DNA from: Shewanella fodinae
GTDB lineage: Bacteria; Pseudomonadota; Gammaproteobacteria; Enterobacterales; Shewanellaceae
Direction: 5' to 3'
Length of the DNA stretch: 64,000 bases
NCBI RefSeq assembly: GCF_014651955.1
Contig: NZ_BMXW01000005.1
Span: forward strand, 58,333-122,332
Part shown: positions 1-9,596 of the stretch, in pieces
Position numbering within the stretch: the stretch's first letter is position 1
Layout of the letters: each line of letters starts with the position of its first letter
Program-made: the position numbers and the translations under genes
Notes under the pieces: model-generated
Databases searched by the model: none
Told to the model about the DNA's origin: nothing
What the model saw: only the letters and a program-made list of their open reading frames with translations

Positions 1-1656
1 ACCGGCCCCATTGATAAAGTTGCCGGTTTTGAATTTAAGGCTAATGGTAAGCCGCTGTCTTGGGAACGTGACCCAGGAAATGTGTATGCATTTCATGTTG
101 ATGTCCCCAAAGGCGCTGACAGTGTAGAAGTGAGTTTTAAATTTTTGTCACCCCAGGACCGTAGCCAAGGTCGGGTGGTGATGACCCCGGAAATGCTTAA
201 CCTGCAATGGAATACTGTCGCCCTGTATCCGGCGGGCTATTACACCCGGCAAATTAAGGTAGATTCCTGTGTCACACTGCCACAAGACTGGCACTATGCC
301 ACCGCACTGGAAGATAGTCATCATAAAGACAGCAGCTACTGCTTTAAGACCATCGATTTTGAAAATCTGGTCGATTCCCCTATGTTTGCGGGTAAGTATT
401 ATAAGCAAGTGGATCTCGATCCCGGTGCTGACACTCCGGTACATCTCAACGTATTTGCCGATAAGGCCAAAGATCTAGAAATCAGCGACGAAGGTCTCAA
501 GGCGCACCAAGCACTGGTACAACAGATGTATAAGCTCTATGGCGCCCACCACTACAACCATTATGACTTTTTGCTGGCACTAACTGACAAGCTCGGTGGT
601 ATCGGCTTGGAGCATCATCGTTCCAGCGAAAACAGTGGCAAGCAAGATTATTTTACTAAGTGGGATAAATCCTGGTTAGGTCGCGATCTGCTGGCACATG
701 AGTTCAACCACTCTTGGGATGGCAAATACCGCCGTCCGGCCGAGTTGTGGACACCGACCTACAACCAAGTGAAGCAAGATCAGGGGCTGTGGGTTTACGA
801 AGGGCAGACACAGTTTTGGGGTTACATTGTAGCCGCACGTTCCGGCCTGTGGAGCCATGACAATGCCATGGATATGCTGGCACTGCTGGGGGCAACATAT
901 GATAAAGGCCGTCCTGGCATGAAATGGCGCACCATTCTGGATACCACCAACGATCCAACCATTGCCCAACGTTCACCACTGGCGTTTCGTAACTATCAGA
1001 TGAGTGAGGATTATTACCAAGGAGGACAGCTGATTTGGTACGCCGTCGATGCCAAATTACGTAATCTCTCTGGTGATAAAAAATCCCTTAATGATTTTGC
1101 CAAAGCCTTCTTTGGTGTGCATCCAGGTGCCTGGGATATCAACACTTATACGTTTGATGATGTTGTGGCAACGCTTGATGGTATCCAGAAATACGACTGG
1201 GCCAGTTTTATCAATGCGCGGCTGAAAGGCCATGTCAATCTGTCTGACTCATTGAAAGATCAAGGCTGGAAGTTGGAGTATAACGACACCCCATCAGCAG
1301 CAGTAAAAGCGATGGAAGATCGCGCTAAACGCTTTGACTTCACCTACTCCCTGGGTTTTTCTGTCAATAAAGACGGCAAATTGCAGGACGTGTTATGGGA
1401 TAGTCCTGCGTTTAATGCAGGCTTGTCACCTAGCATGACCTTAATTGCCGTCAACGGTGAAGCCTATAAGGCTGAATATCTAAAAGATGCCATCACCGCA
1501 GCCAGAACCAGCAAAGCGCCGGTAGAACTGCTGGTTAAAGAGTTTGATCAATATAAAACCATCAGCATCAATTATCACGGCGGTCTGATGTACCCGCATC
1601 TGGTACGGATTGAAAGCCAACCCGACTACCTGAGTGAAATATTAAAAGCCTTGTAA
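1..1656 (+). CDS. M61 family metallopeptidase with C-terminal PDZ domain (5' truncated by window)
   Basis: The reading frame is open from base 1, so the N-terminus lies outside the window; about 551 residues are visible. A zinc-binding HEFNH motif (HEXXH) sits at about visible residues 233-237, followed by HSWDGK and downstream acidic positions in the YEGQTQFWGY region. This is the arrangement of the M61 glycyl-aminopeptidase family. A PDZ-like segment lies near the C-terminus (about residues 440-530; FSVNKDGKLQ, SPAFNAGL). M61 enzymes with PDZ domains are usually exported or periplasmic aminopeptidases, but the signal peptide cannot be checked here. The gene ends at a strong hairpin and converges on a diguanylate cyclase gene. 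Family is clear; substrate is not. Confidence 0.9.
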   Translation, partial: TGPIDKVAGFEFKANGKPLSWERDPGNVYAFHVDVPKGADSVEVSFKFLSPQDRSQGRVVMTPEMLNLQWNTVALYPAGYYTRQIKVDSCVTLPQDWHYATALEDSHHKDSSYCFKTIDFENLVDSPMFAGKYYKQVDLDPGADTPVHLNVFADKAKDLEISDEGLKAHQALVQQMYKLYGAHHYNHYDFLLALTDKLGGIGLEHHRSSENSGKQDYFTKWDKSWLGRDLLAHEFNHSWDGKYRRPAELWTPTYNQVKQDQGLWVYEGQTQFWGYIVAARSGLWSHDNAMDMLALLGATYDKGRPGMKWRTILDTTNDPTIAQRSPLAFRNYQMSEDYYQGGQLIWYAVDAKLRNLSGDKKSLNDFAKAFFGVHPGAWDINTYTFDDVVATLDGIQKYDWASFINARLKGHVNLSDSLKDQGWKLEYNDTPSAAVKAMEDRAKRFDFTYSLGFSVNKDGKLQDVLWDSPAFNAGLSPSMTLIAVNGEAYKAEYLKDAITAARTSKAPVELLVKEFDQYKTISINYHGGLMYPHLVRIESQPDYLSEILKAL

Positions 1657-1664
1657 ACTAGCGC

Positions 1665-1691
1665 AAAACGCCCGGATTTTCCGGGCGTTTT
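1665..1691. terminator. Bidirectional intrinsic terminator
   Basis: An 11-bp perfect stem (AAAACGCCCGG with CCGGGCGTTTT) with loop ATTTT lies between two convergent genes. The stem ends supply a T-run on either strand, so it can end both the M61 peptidase and the diguanylate cyclase transcripts. Confidence 0.9.
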
Positions 1692-1705
1692 ATTAGCGCG
1701 AACAG

Positions 1706-3175
1706 TTATTCATCAGCATACAACACTTGGTTGCGGCCGCTGTCCTTGGCACGATAAAGTGCCGCATCGGCCCGCTTAACGACCTCCGCGAGGTCTTCTT
1801 CCAATCTTGCTTCTGCCACGCCACAACTGAGGGTGATCTGGAAAGTACCAGTACCCGCATTGAAATCTAGCGTCATAACTCGCTGACGTATACGGTCTGC
1901 CAGACTCCATGCTTTTTCGCGGTTACAGTTCCCCAGTAACAATACGAACTCTTCACCCCCCCAACGGCATACCGCATCGGCGTAACGGGTCTGGGAACGC
2001 AACTCTTTAACAAGACGTTTCAGCACCAGGTCTCCCATATCATGGCCATATTTGTCATTCACCGATTTGAAATAATCGACATCGAACACCAGAACCGACA
2101 ATGACTGATGCTGGTGTCGGCACTGTTCTAGCAGTAATTCGTAAAACTCCTCGCAAGTCTGCCGATTCATCGCTTTAGTCAAAGGGTCTAACGCCGCCTG
2201 AGCCGCTAGCTTGCGCTGATAACGCCCCTGCGTCAGCAAGCTGAGTCCAAGCACCAGCAAGGTAATCACTATGGCAATGGCGAGATTGATCATGAAAGTG
2301 CGAAATACCGCTTGCTGCGCGGGTGATGCGTGTTCTTCAACCACTAAATACCAGTTAAATTCTGGCACTAAGCGTGCGTTGACATAGACTTTTTCATCAC
2401 TAAGCACGTAATGAAAGCTGCCGGACGGCGCGGATAACAAACGCAATGCTATTTGTTGCATGCCTGGCATCTGTTGCAACGTCGCTGCCCCAGTGAAATT
2501 TTCACCATGTAACACCACCTTCCCCTGTTGGTCGACAAAATAGATGGTGCGCTGATAACGTTTTTCGTAGAGATTGATCAATTCGCCAACTTTATCAACT
2601 GACAAGCCGACACCTGTCACCCCAATCAGTTGCTGTTGATAGTCATAAACTTGGTGATCGATATAGATATCCATTTTACCGGGACGTTGTTCATCCGGGC
2701 CAACCGTCACCAGATAAGGCTTGGATTGTGGCAATGCCTTGACTTGCTCATACCATTCATAACGATGACTATGCTCATCAATAATGTGATCTGCCGTATC
2801 CGGCAGGTAATAACGACGGCTTTTATCTAGCACAAAGAAAGAGATAATGGTGCCAAAACGACGGTCTATTTCCTGCAGATAACGTTGCATGGGTTCTTTT
2901 GGCGGCGCAGGTTGTAGCGCCCAGTCCCTGACAAAGGTGTCATGCGCCATCAACGTTGCCACAAAAATGGGTTGCACCAGATCCCGCTGGATCTGTGAGT
3001 AGACATTATCGCTGGTAAGCGGCAGCGAATTCTGCTCAATCTGACGCGAAATGGACTTCTGCGCCACATGGTAGCTGCTCCAGCTCATCACAAAAAAAAC
3101 TAAAAACAACAAGCCACTGAACAACCACAGCATCTTATTACGAACATTTGCCAGTGGCTGGTGTCTTCTCAACAT
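1706..3175 (-). CDS. Membrane diguanylate cyclase, Cache sensor plus GGDEF
   Basis: Predicted to make cyclic di-GMP from two GTP at the inner membrane. With the start at 3175 it has 489 residues: a first membrane helix at about 10-35, a periplasmic Cache-type sensor to about residue 290 (YHVAQKSISRQ start, DIYIDH and GVTGVGLSVDK strands), a second helix (about 295-320), then the GGDEF domain. The active-site signature is GGEEF, and an RYAD inhibitory I-site lies five residues upstream, so both catalysis and product inhibition look intact. I prefer 3175 over a start 17 codons upstream because TGGAG precedes that ATG at suitable spacing. Single gene, convergent with the M61 peptidase. The ligand of the Cache domain is unknown. 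Confidence 0.9.
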   Translation of the reverse strand: MLRRHQPLANVRNKMLWLFSGLLFLVFFVMSWSSYHVAQKSISRQIEQNSLPLTSDNVYSQIQRDLVQPIFVATLMAHDTFVRDWALQPAPPKEPMQRYLQEIDRRFGTIISFFVLDKSRRYYLPDTADHIIDEHSHRYEWYEQVKALPQSKPYLVTVGPDEQRPGKMDIYIDHQVYDYQQQLIGVTGVGLSVDKVGELINLYEKRYQRTIYFVDQQGKVVLHGENFTGAATLQQMPGMQQIALRLLSAPSGSFHYVLSDEKVYVNARLVPEFNWYLVVEEHASPAQQAVFRTFMINLAIAIVITLLVLGLSLLTQGRYQRKLAAQAALDPLTKAMNRQTCEEFYELLLEQCRHQHQSLSVLVFDVDYFKSVNDKYGHDMGDLVLKRLVKELRSQTRYADAVCRWGGEEFVLLLGNCNREKAWSLADRIRQRVMTLDFNAGTGTFQITLSCGVAEARLEEDLAEVVKRADAALYRAKDSGRNQVLYADE

Positions 3176-3321
3176 AAAGTGCTCCACAGGATACCGACCA
3201 GCATCAAACCGCTGATACCGGCACAAACTAAAGGTGGGATAAAATAAATTAACATCCCGAATTTTATCAATTTGTTACTAATATACCCAGAAAAAACGTC
3301 CTCGTTTCCATTAAGGCTGGA

Positions 3322-3351
3322 TTGGCAGCAATCGCCGCAATTTAGTACACT
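3322..3351 (+). promoter_or_regulatory. Candidate sigma70 promoter of ettA
   Basis: TTGGCA (3322-3327) and TACACT (3346-3351) are separated by 18 bases, placing the start of transcription about 20-25 bases before the ettA start codon. It is read by eye only and partly matches consensus. Confidence 0.45.
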
Positions 3352-3380
3352 GCCGCCAAGCAAAAACACAGAGAGTAACT

Positions 3381-5048
3381 ATGGCTCAGTTTGTATACAG
3401 CATGCTCAGGGTAGGCAAAGTGGTGCCACCCAAGAAGCAAATTCTCAAAGACATCTCTTTGAGTTTCTTCCCCGGTGCCAAAATCGGTGTTCTGGGTCTT
3501 AACGGTTCTGGTAAATCCTCACTGCTGCGCATTATGGCAGGAGTGGATAAGGAATTCGACGGCGAAGCCCGTCCTATGCCAGGGCTGAAAATCGGTTATC
3601 TGCCACAGGAACCGCAGTTAGATCCACAGCAGACCGTGCGCGAAGCCATTGAAGAAGCCGTAAGCGAAGCCAAAAATGCGCTGACCCGTCTGGATGAAGT
3701 ATATGCCGCTTATGCGGAACCAGATGCCGATTTTGATGCACTCGCTAAAGAACAAGGCGAACTGGAGGCAATCATCCAGGCACATGATGCGCATAATCTG
3801 GACAACATTCTGGAACGAGCCGCCGATGCGCTGCGCCTGCCAGATTGGGATGCCAAGATTGAAGTGCTTTCCGGTGGTGAGCGCCGTCGCGTCGCCATCT
3901 GTCGACTACTGCTGGAAAAACCGGAAATGCTGCTAATGGACGAACCCACCAACCATCTGGATGCGGAATCAGTGGCTTGGCTGGAACAGTTCCTGCACGA
4001 ATATCCAGGGACAGTGGTCGCCATCACCCATGACCGTTACTTCCTCGATAACGCCGCAGGCTGGATCTTGGAACTGGACCGCGGTGAAGGTATCCCGTGG
4101 CAGGGTAACTACTCCTCTTGGTTAGAGCAGAAAGATCAGCGGCTGCAACAGGAAGCAGCAACTGAAAATGCCCGTCAGCGGACTATTGCCAAAGAACTGG
4201 AATGGGTTCGTCAGGGAGCCAAAGGCCGCCAGTCAAAAGGCAAAGCGCGTCTGTCTCGCTTTGAAGAACTGAACAGCCAAGAATACCAGCGCCGTAACGA
4301 AACCAACGAACTGTTTATTCCACCAGGCCCACGTCTAGGGGATAAGGTGATTGAAGTCCGTAATCTCACCAAGAGCTACGGCGATCGCGTGTTGATTGAT
4401 GATCTGTCTTTCACTGTCCCTAAAGGTGCCATTGTCGGTATTATCGGTCCTAACGGTGCCGGTAAATCCACTCTGTTCAGAATGCTCACCGGTGCCGAAA
4501 CGCCAGACAAAGGCGAAGTGGAAATTGGTGATACCGTACAGATTGCATCGGTTGAGCAGTTCCGTGATTCGATGAACGACAAAAACACTATCTGGCAGGA
4601 GATCTCTGGCGGACAAGACATCATGCGGATCAACGGATTGGAAATCCCTAGCCGCGCCTATGTTGGCCGCTTTAACTTCCGTGGTGGCGATCAACAAAAG
4701 GTTATCGGCACCCTTTCAGGTGGCGAACGCAACCGTGTGCATCTGGCCAAGCTGCTGCAATCGGGCGGTAACGTATTGCTGCTGGATGAACCGACCAACG
4801 ATCTGGATGTGGAAACCTTGCGCGCACTGGAAGAGGCGTTACTGGAGTTCCCTGGATGCGCCATGGTAATTTCCCACGACCGCTGGTTCCTCGACCGTAT
4901 CTGTACCCATATTCTGGATTACCGAGATGAGGGTAAAGTGAACTTCTACGAAGGCAACTACAGCGAATATTCTAACTGGCTGAAAGATAATTTTGGTGCG
5001 GACGTGATTGAACCGCATCGACTGAAATACAAACGTATGACTAAGTAA
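3381..5048 (+). CDS. ettA: Energy-dependent translational throttle protein EttA (ABC-F)
   Basis: A 555-residue cytosolic ABC-F ATPase that binds the ribosomal E site and gates entry into elongation according to ATP/ADP ratio, as known for E. coli EttA. Two ABC cassettes are visible: Walker A GLNGSGKSS (about 39-47) with signature LSGGERRR, and Walker A GPNGAGKST (about 355-363) with signature LSGGERNR. Both Walker B motifs are followed by DEPTN. A basic linker (RQGAKGRQSKGKARLSR) joins the cassettes, and there are no membrane helices. Length and the opening MAQFVYSMLRVGKVVPPK fit the EttA subgroup rather than Uup or YheS. It is a single-gene unit with its own terminator. Confidence 0.97.
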   Translation: MAQFVYSMLRVGKVVPPKKQILKDISLSFFPGAKIGVLGLNGSGKSSLLRIMAGVDKEFDGEARPMPGLKIGYLPQEPQLDPQQTVREAIEEAVSEAKNALTRLDEVYAAYAEPDADFDALAKEQGELEAIIQAHDAHNLDNILERAADALRLPDWDAKIEVLSGGERRRVAICRLLLEKPEMLLMDEPTNHLDAESVAWLEQFLHEYPGTVVAITHDRYFLDNAAGWILELDRGEGIPWQGNYSSWLEQKDQRLQQEAATENARQRTIAKELEWVRQGAKGRQSKGKARLSRFEELNSQEYQRRNETNELFIPPGPRLGDKVIEVRNLTKSYGDRVLIDDLSFTVPKGAIVGIIGPNGAGKSTLFRMLTGAETPDKGEVEIGDTVQIASVEQFRDSMNDKNTIWQEISGGQDIMRINGLEIPSRAYVGRFNFRGGDQQKVIGTLSGGERNRVHLAKLLQSGGNVLLLDEPTNDLDVETLRALEEALLEFPGCAMVISHDRWFLDRICTHILDYRDEGKVNFYEGNYSEYSNWLKDNFGADVIEPHRLKYKRMTK

Positions 5049-5066
5049 GTCACGCATTTAATGTAG

Positions 5067-5092
5067 AAAAGGAGACATATGTCTCCTTTTTT
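5067..5092 (+). terminator. Intrinsic terminator after ettA
   Basis: A perfect palindromic stem (AAAAGGAGAC pairing with GTCTCCTTTT) is followed by a T-run, about 20 bases past the ettA stop codon. Confidence 0.93.
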
Positions 5093-5256
5093 ATATGCCA
5101 CATTATCAACACATAGCAATGCTGCGATTCTGTTAGTAACACAGAGTATTTGTTTACACTTTTTCCCCCACTAGCTCTTAGTTTTTAACCATCCCTCACC
5201 TAAAATGGCTACCAATATCCGGGGGGCGGATATACAACTGCAGCAGTACTGATCCT

Positions 5257-6366
5257 ATGAAAAAAATTATCTTCACTATCGTGATAGTCGGCTTGTGTGC
5301 CGCGGGCATTTATCGCTGGCAAGCATCAGCACCAGAACAAGCAGCACCGCATAATGAAAAAGATAGGGCTATCCCGGTAGTCACCGCCGAAGTGGCTGAT
5401 AAAGAGTTGGCATCCGACATCAAACTGGTGGGCAAGCTCAGTGCGGAACATTCGGTATATATTGCGCCTCAAGTCGCGGGCAAAGTGGAAACCATTGCCG
5501 TACGCTCCAATCAGCAAGTGATAGCAGGTCAGTTGTTAGTCGCGTTAGAAGATGCCAAAGCCGCAGCCGCAGTGATGGAAGCAGACGCTTATCTGGCAGA
5601 CGAAAAGCGTAAGTTGGGGGAATATGAAAAACTGGCACACAGTGATGCCATCACCCAGACCGAGATTGACGCCCAACGCGCCAGTGTTGACATTGCATCG
5701 GCCAGACTAGCATCAGCCAAAGCAGACCTGTCTTATCATCACATCAAAGCCCCGTTCAACGGCATTGTGGGATTGGTAGATTTCAGTCGTGGCAAGATGG
5801 TGAGTCAGGGCGATACCTTGCTGTCGCTAGATGATCTGAGTCTGCTGCGACTCGATCTGCAGGTGCCAGAAGCCCATTTGTCGCAGTTAAGCCTAGGCAT
5901 GGAAGTTTCTGCCACCAGTGGCGCCTGGCCGGGAGAACAGTTTCCAGGCAAGGTCGTCGCAATTGACCCCCGCATCAATGAAGAAACCCTTAACGTGCGT
6001 ACGCGGGTGCAGTTTGAAAATCCACACAATAAACTGAGGCCCGGCATGATGCTCGAAGCGGTGATGAGCTTTCCGCCAGTGCACCAACCAGTGATCCCAG
6101 TGCAAGCACTGGAATATTCAGGTACCAAGCGTTTTGTCTACAAAGTCGATGATAAGCAGATAGCTCACCGCACAGAAGTCCATCTGGGCGCCCGCGTGGA
6201 TAATCTGGTTTTGATTACCGATGGGTTGCAAGCGGGTGATCAAATTGTGGTACAGGGATTGGTCAATATCCGCGATGGCGTGCATGTAAAACTCCTGCAA
6301 ACCATACCGGAGAACCCAGAATCCAGCCAGACCATGAAACAGGAGCCAGGCAATGCTGCTCTCTGA
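5257..6366 (+). CDS. RND efflux periplasmic adaptor (membrane fusion protein)
   Basis: The 369-residue adaptor would link the inner-membrane RND pump encoded next to an outer-membrane TolC-type channel. Visible parts: an N-terminal membrane anchor (about 1-20, no lipobox Cys), a barrel-sandwich/lipoyl half (VYIAPQVAGKVETI), an alpha-hairpin (about 105-155), the second lipoyl half (YHHIKAPFNGIVG), and beta-barrel and membrane-proximal domains with RPGMMLEAVM. The last codons overlap the pump gene by 14 bases, so the two are translated together. No regulator or outer-membrane channel gene is adjacent. Substrate cannot be told from sequence; hydrophobic drugs or detergents are usual for this class. 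Confidence 0.93.
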   Translation: MKKIIFTIVIVGLCAAGIYRWQASAPEQAAPHNEKDRAIPVVTAEVADKELASDIKLVGKLSAEHSVYIAPQVAGKVETIAVRSNQQVIAGQLLVALEDAKAAAAVMEADAYLADEKRKLGEYEKLAHSDAITQTEIDAQRASVDIASARLASAKADLSYHHIKAPFNGIVGLVDFSRGKMVSQGDTLLSLDDLSLLRLDLQVPEAHLSQLSLGMEVSATSGAWPGEQFPGKVVAIDPRINEETLNVRTRVQFENPHNKLRPGMMLEAVMSFPPVHQPVIPVQALEYSGTKRFVYKVDDKQIAHRTEVHLGARVDNLVLITDGLQAGDQIVVQGLVNIRDGVHVKLLQTIPENPESSQTMKQEPGNAAL

Positions 6367-9300
6367 TGTTTCGGTAAAGCGCCCAATTGTGGCTATTGTA
6401 CTGAGCTTGTTGCTGTGTGTTTTTGGTTTGGTGTCTTTCAGCAAACTGTCCGTCCGCGAAATGCCGGATGTGGAAAAACCCGTTGTCAGTATCCGCACCA
6501 CGTATACAGGTGCCAGCGCTTCCATCATGGAAAGCCAAGTCACCAAAAATATTGAAGACCAGTTGACCGGCATCAGCGGTATCGATCAGATCACCTCCGT
6601 CAGTCGTAACGGCTCATCCCGCATCACCGTTAATTTCAAACTTGGCTGGAATATCACCGAGGGTGTCAGCGATGTGCGTGACGCGGTCGCTAGGGCACAA
6701 CGGCGCTTACCAGAAGAAGCGCTGGACCCGATTGTCTATAAAGATAACGGTAACGGCGATCCGGCCATTTATGTGGATTTGAGTTCCACAGAAATGGATC
6801 GTACCCAACTGACCGATTATTCGCGCCGGGTATTGGAAGATAAGTTCAACCTGATCAGTGGCGTCAGCTCGATTAATATCTCCGGCGGTCTCACGCAGGT
6901 GATGTACGTAAAACTCAAACCCGAAGAGATGGCAGGCCGTGGCATCACCGTCAATGATGTGATTACTGCGCTCAATAACGAGAACATGGAGTCTCCCGGC
7001 GGCCAGATCCGTAACGATGCCACCACCATGACAGTGCGGACGGCACGTTTATATCTGCATCCTCAGGATTTTGATTATCTGCAGGTACGGACCGCCAGTG
7101 ACGGAACACCTATCTATTTGAAAGATATTGCCGATGTCTACATCGGCGCCCAAAACGAAAACTCAACATACAAGAGTAACGGCATCGCGAATATCAGCCT
7201 AGGGATCATTCCGCAGTCAGATGCCAACCCGTTGGAAGTAGCCAAAGCAGTGACACAGCAAGTCAAGCAACTGCAAGAGTTTCTTCCCAAAGGGACACAA
7301 CTGAAAATCGGTTACGACGCTACCGTATTTATCGACCAAGCCATTGATGAGGTATACAGCACGTTATATATCACCGGTGCGTTGGTGGTACTGGTGTTGT
7401 ATATCTTTATTGGACAGGTACGCGCCACACTTATCCCCGCCGTCACCGTACCGGTGTCGTTGATCTCCGCGTTTATGGTGGCGTATTTCATGGGGTTTTC
7501 CATCAACTTGCTAACGTTAATGGCACTGATCCTAGCAATTGGGCTGGTGGTGGATGATGCCATTGTGGTGGTGGAGAACATTTTCCATCATATTGAACGC
7601 GGTGAAGCGCCATTGGTTGCGGCTTATAAAGGCACCCGCGAAGTAGGTTTTGCGGTAATTGCCACCACTGCAGTGCTGGTAATGGTATTTCTGCCAATCT
7701 CCTTTATGGAAGGGATGGTAGGACTGTTGTTTACCGAATTCTCGGTGCTGCTGGCAGTTTCGGTGGTGTTTTCATCCATTGTGGCCTTGACCCTGACACC
7801 GGTATTAGCCAGCAAGCTGCTCAAAGCCAATGAAAAACCCAATGCACTGAACCGGTTGCTGGATTGCGTCTTCGCTAACCTCGAACGTTATTATCGCAGT
7901 GCGGTGCAATTCTCTATCCAGCACAAGATGGCCGCGCCGTTAGTCATTCTGGCGTGTATTGCGGGCAGCTATCTGTTGATGCAAAGAGTGCCGTCGCAAC
8001 TGGCTCCAATGGAAGATCGTGGAGTGATTTATGCCTTTGTCAAAGGGGCAGAAGGTACCAGTTACAACCGCATGTCCGCTAACATGGATATTGTACAAAG
8101 TCGGTTGATGCCACTGTTACACCAGGGGCTACTGAAGTCCTTCAGCATCCAAGCGCCCGCATTTGGTGGCCGCGCGGGTGACCAGACAGGGTTTGTGATC
8201 ATGCGCCTGCCAGACTGGGGACAGCGGCAGATGAATGCGCAACAGATCCTAGGGATCGTCACGCAAGCATTGAAAGATATTCCCGATATTATGGTGCGCC
8301 CCATGCTGCCCGGATTTCGTGGCGGCTCCAGCGAACCAGTGAAATTCGTCATTGGTGGCTCCGATTACAAAGAGCTGTTCAAATGGGCGCAGTTGCTGCA
8401 ACAGCAGGCCAACAATAGCGGCATCATGAATGGCGCTGATTTGGATTACGCTGAAACCACCCCGGAACTCTTAGTCACAGTCAATCGCCAGCGAGCTGCC
8501 GAACTGGGGATCAGCGTCTCCGATGTATCAGACACCCTCGAAGTGATGCTGGGGGGACGCACCCAAACCACCTATGTGGAGCGTGGCGAAGAATATGATG
8601 TTTATCTGCGTGGTGACGAAAATCATTTCAACAGCATGACGGACTTAAGCAAAATTTACGTACGCACCGCTAAAGGCCAATTGGTGACACTGGACAGTGT
8701 GGCACATGTTGAAGAGGAAGCATCGGCTCAACGTCTGAGTCACACGGATAAGAAAAAATCCATCACCCTTAGCGCCAACCTCAATACGGGTCACACCCTG
8801 GGCGAAGCGCTTATGTTTCTGGATCATAAAGCAATAGAGCTACTGCCTGGCGATATCAGTATCAGCTATTCCGGCGAGTCAAAAGATTTCAAGGAGAACC
8901 AGAGCAGCGTATTGGTAGTGTTCGGGTTAGCATTGTTGGTCGCCTATCTGGTTCTTGCGGCGCAGTTTGAGAGTTTTATCAATCCACTGGTGGTGATGTT
9001 CACTGTGCCCATGGGGGTATTTGGTGGTTTCCTGGGGTTATGGCTGACACAGCAAGGGCTGAACATCTACAGCCAGATTGGCATGATTATGTTGATTGGC
9101 ATGGTGACTAAAAACGGTATTCTGATTGTGGAGTTTGCCAACCAGTTACGCGATCGGGGTCTAGCCTTTGAACAGGCGATTGTTGACGCTTCAGCGCGGC
9201 GACTGCGGCCGATTCTAATGACGGCTTTTACCACGTTAGTTGGCGCAATCCCATTGATCCTCTCCAGCGGTGCTGGAGCAGAAAGTCGTCAAGCTGTGGG

Positions 9301-9460
9301 GACGGTCGTTTTCTTTGGTATGGCTTTCGCTACCTTTGTGACACTATTGGTGATCCCCGCTATGTATCGCTTGCTGTCCTATAACACTAAGTCGCCCGGT
9401 TGGGTTGAGGCACAACTTAACGACGCCTTAGCAAAACAGAAAAACGAGCCGAATACCTAA
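6353..9460 (+). CDS. RND multidrug efflux permease (HAE1 type)
   Basis: A 1035-residue proton-driven inner-membrane pump of the AcrB/MexB superfamily. It shows the internally duplicated layout of one N-terminal helix, a large periplasmic loop, six helices, then the same again. The proton-relay Asp pair is in GLVVDDAIVVVENI (about residue 399), and the C-terminal half has GMVTKNGILIVEFANQ with the conserved Lys. It starts inside the adaptor gene (14-base overlap). Length and the DD pair argue for a multidrug (HAE1) rather than a metal (CusA) pump. A perfect 12-bp hairpin follows the gene. Confidence 0.95.
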   Translation: MLLSDVSVKRPIVAIVLSLLLCVFGLVSFSKLSVREMPDVEKPVVSIRTTYTGASASIMESQVTKNIEDQLTGISGIDQITSVSRNGSSRITVNFKLGWNITEGVSDVRDAVARAQRRLPEEALDPIVYKDNGNGDPAIYVDLSSTEMDRTQLTDYSRRVLEDKFNLISGVSSINISGGLTQVMYVKLKPEEMAGRGITVNDVITALNNENMESPGGQIRNDATTMTVRTARLYLHPQDFDYLQVRTASDGTPIYLKDIADVYIGAQNENSTYKSNGIANISLGIIPQSDANPLEVAKAVTQQVKQLQEFLPKGTQLKIGYDATVFIDQAIDEVYSTLYITGALVVLVLYIFIGQVRATLIPAVTVPVSLISAFMVAYFMGFSINLLTLMALILAIGLVVDDAIVVVENIFHHIERGEAPLVAAYKGTREVGFAVIATTAVLVMVFLPISFMEGMVGLLFTEFSVLLAVSVVFSSIVALTLTPVLASKLLKANEKPNALNRLLDCVFANLERYYRSAVQFSIQHKMAAPLVILACIAGSYLLMQRVPSQLAPMEDRGVIYAFVKGAEGTSYNRMSANMDIVQSRLMPLLHQGLLKSFSIQAPAFGGRAGDQTGFVIMRLPDWGQRQMNAQQILGIVTQALKDIPDIMVRPMLPGFRGGSSEPVKFVIGGSDYKELFKWAQLLQQQANNSGIMNGADLDYAETTPELLVTVNRQRAAELGISVSDVSDTLEVMLGGRTQTTYVERGEEYDVYLRGDENHFNSMTDLSKIYVRTAKGQLVTLDSVAHVEEEASAQRLSHTDKKKSITLSANLNTGHTLGEALMFLDHKAIELLPGDISISYSGESKDFKENQSSVLVVFGLALLVAYLVLAAQFESFINPLVVMFTVPMGVFGGFLGLWLTQQGLNIYSQIGMIMLIGMVTKNGILIVEFANQLRDRGLAFEQAIVDASARRLRPILMTAFTTLVGAIPLILSSGAGAESRQAVGTVVFFGMAFATFVTLLVIPAMYRLLSYNTKSPGWVEAQLNDALAKQKNEPNT

Positions 9461-9490
9461 ACCCAAGTGAAGACTGAGCAATATCAAACC

Positions 9491-9517
9491 AAAGGGACGC
9501 CCAGTGGGCGTCCCTTT
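9491..9517. terminator. Bidirectional terminator between convergent genes
   Basis: AAAGGGACGCCC and GGGCGTCCCTTT form a perfect 12-bp stem around loop AGT. It lies between the RND operon and the convergent GGDEF/EAL gene. The T-tracts are short on both sides, so efficiency is uncertain. Confidence 0.8.
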
Positions 9518-9596
9518 GACATAGTCATCTGGCATTTCAACAGCTTTTCTGCCGTTGATAACGGCGTTGATTAAATGATGCCGCGGGCCAACGTCA

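Noticed and set aside
148..969. Overlapping minus-strand frames inside the M61 peptidase gene
   Set aside because: They lie fully inside a well-supported gene, with no ribosome site and no recognisable domain.
4335..4697. 120-residue minus-strand frame within ettA
   Set aside because: Antisense shadow of the second ABC cassette; its composition follows the complementary strand of ettA.
6118..6573. Minus-strand 151-residue frame over the RND adaptor/pump junction
   Set aside because: Spans two strongly supported coupled genes in antisense and has no motif.
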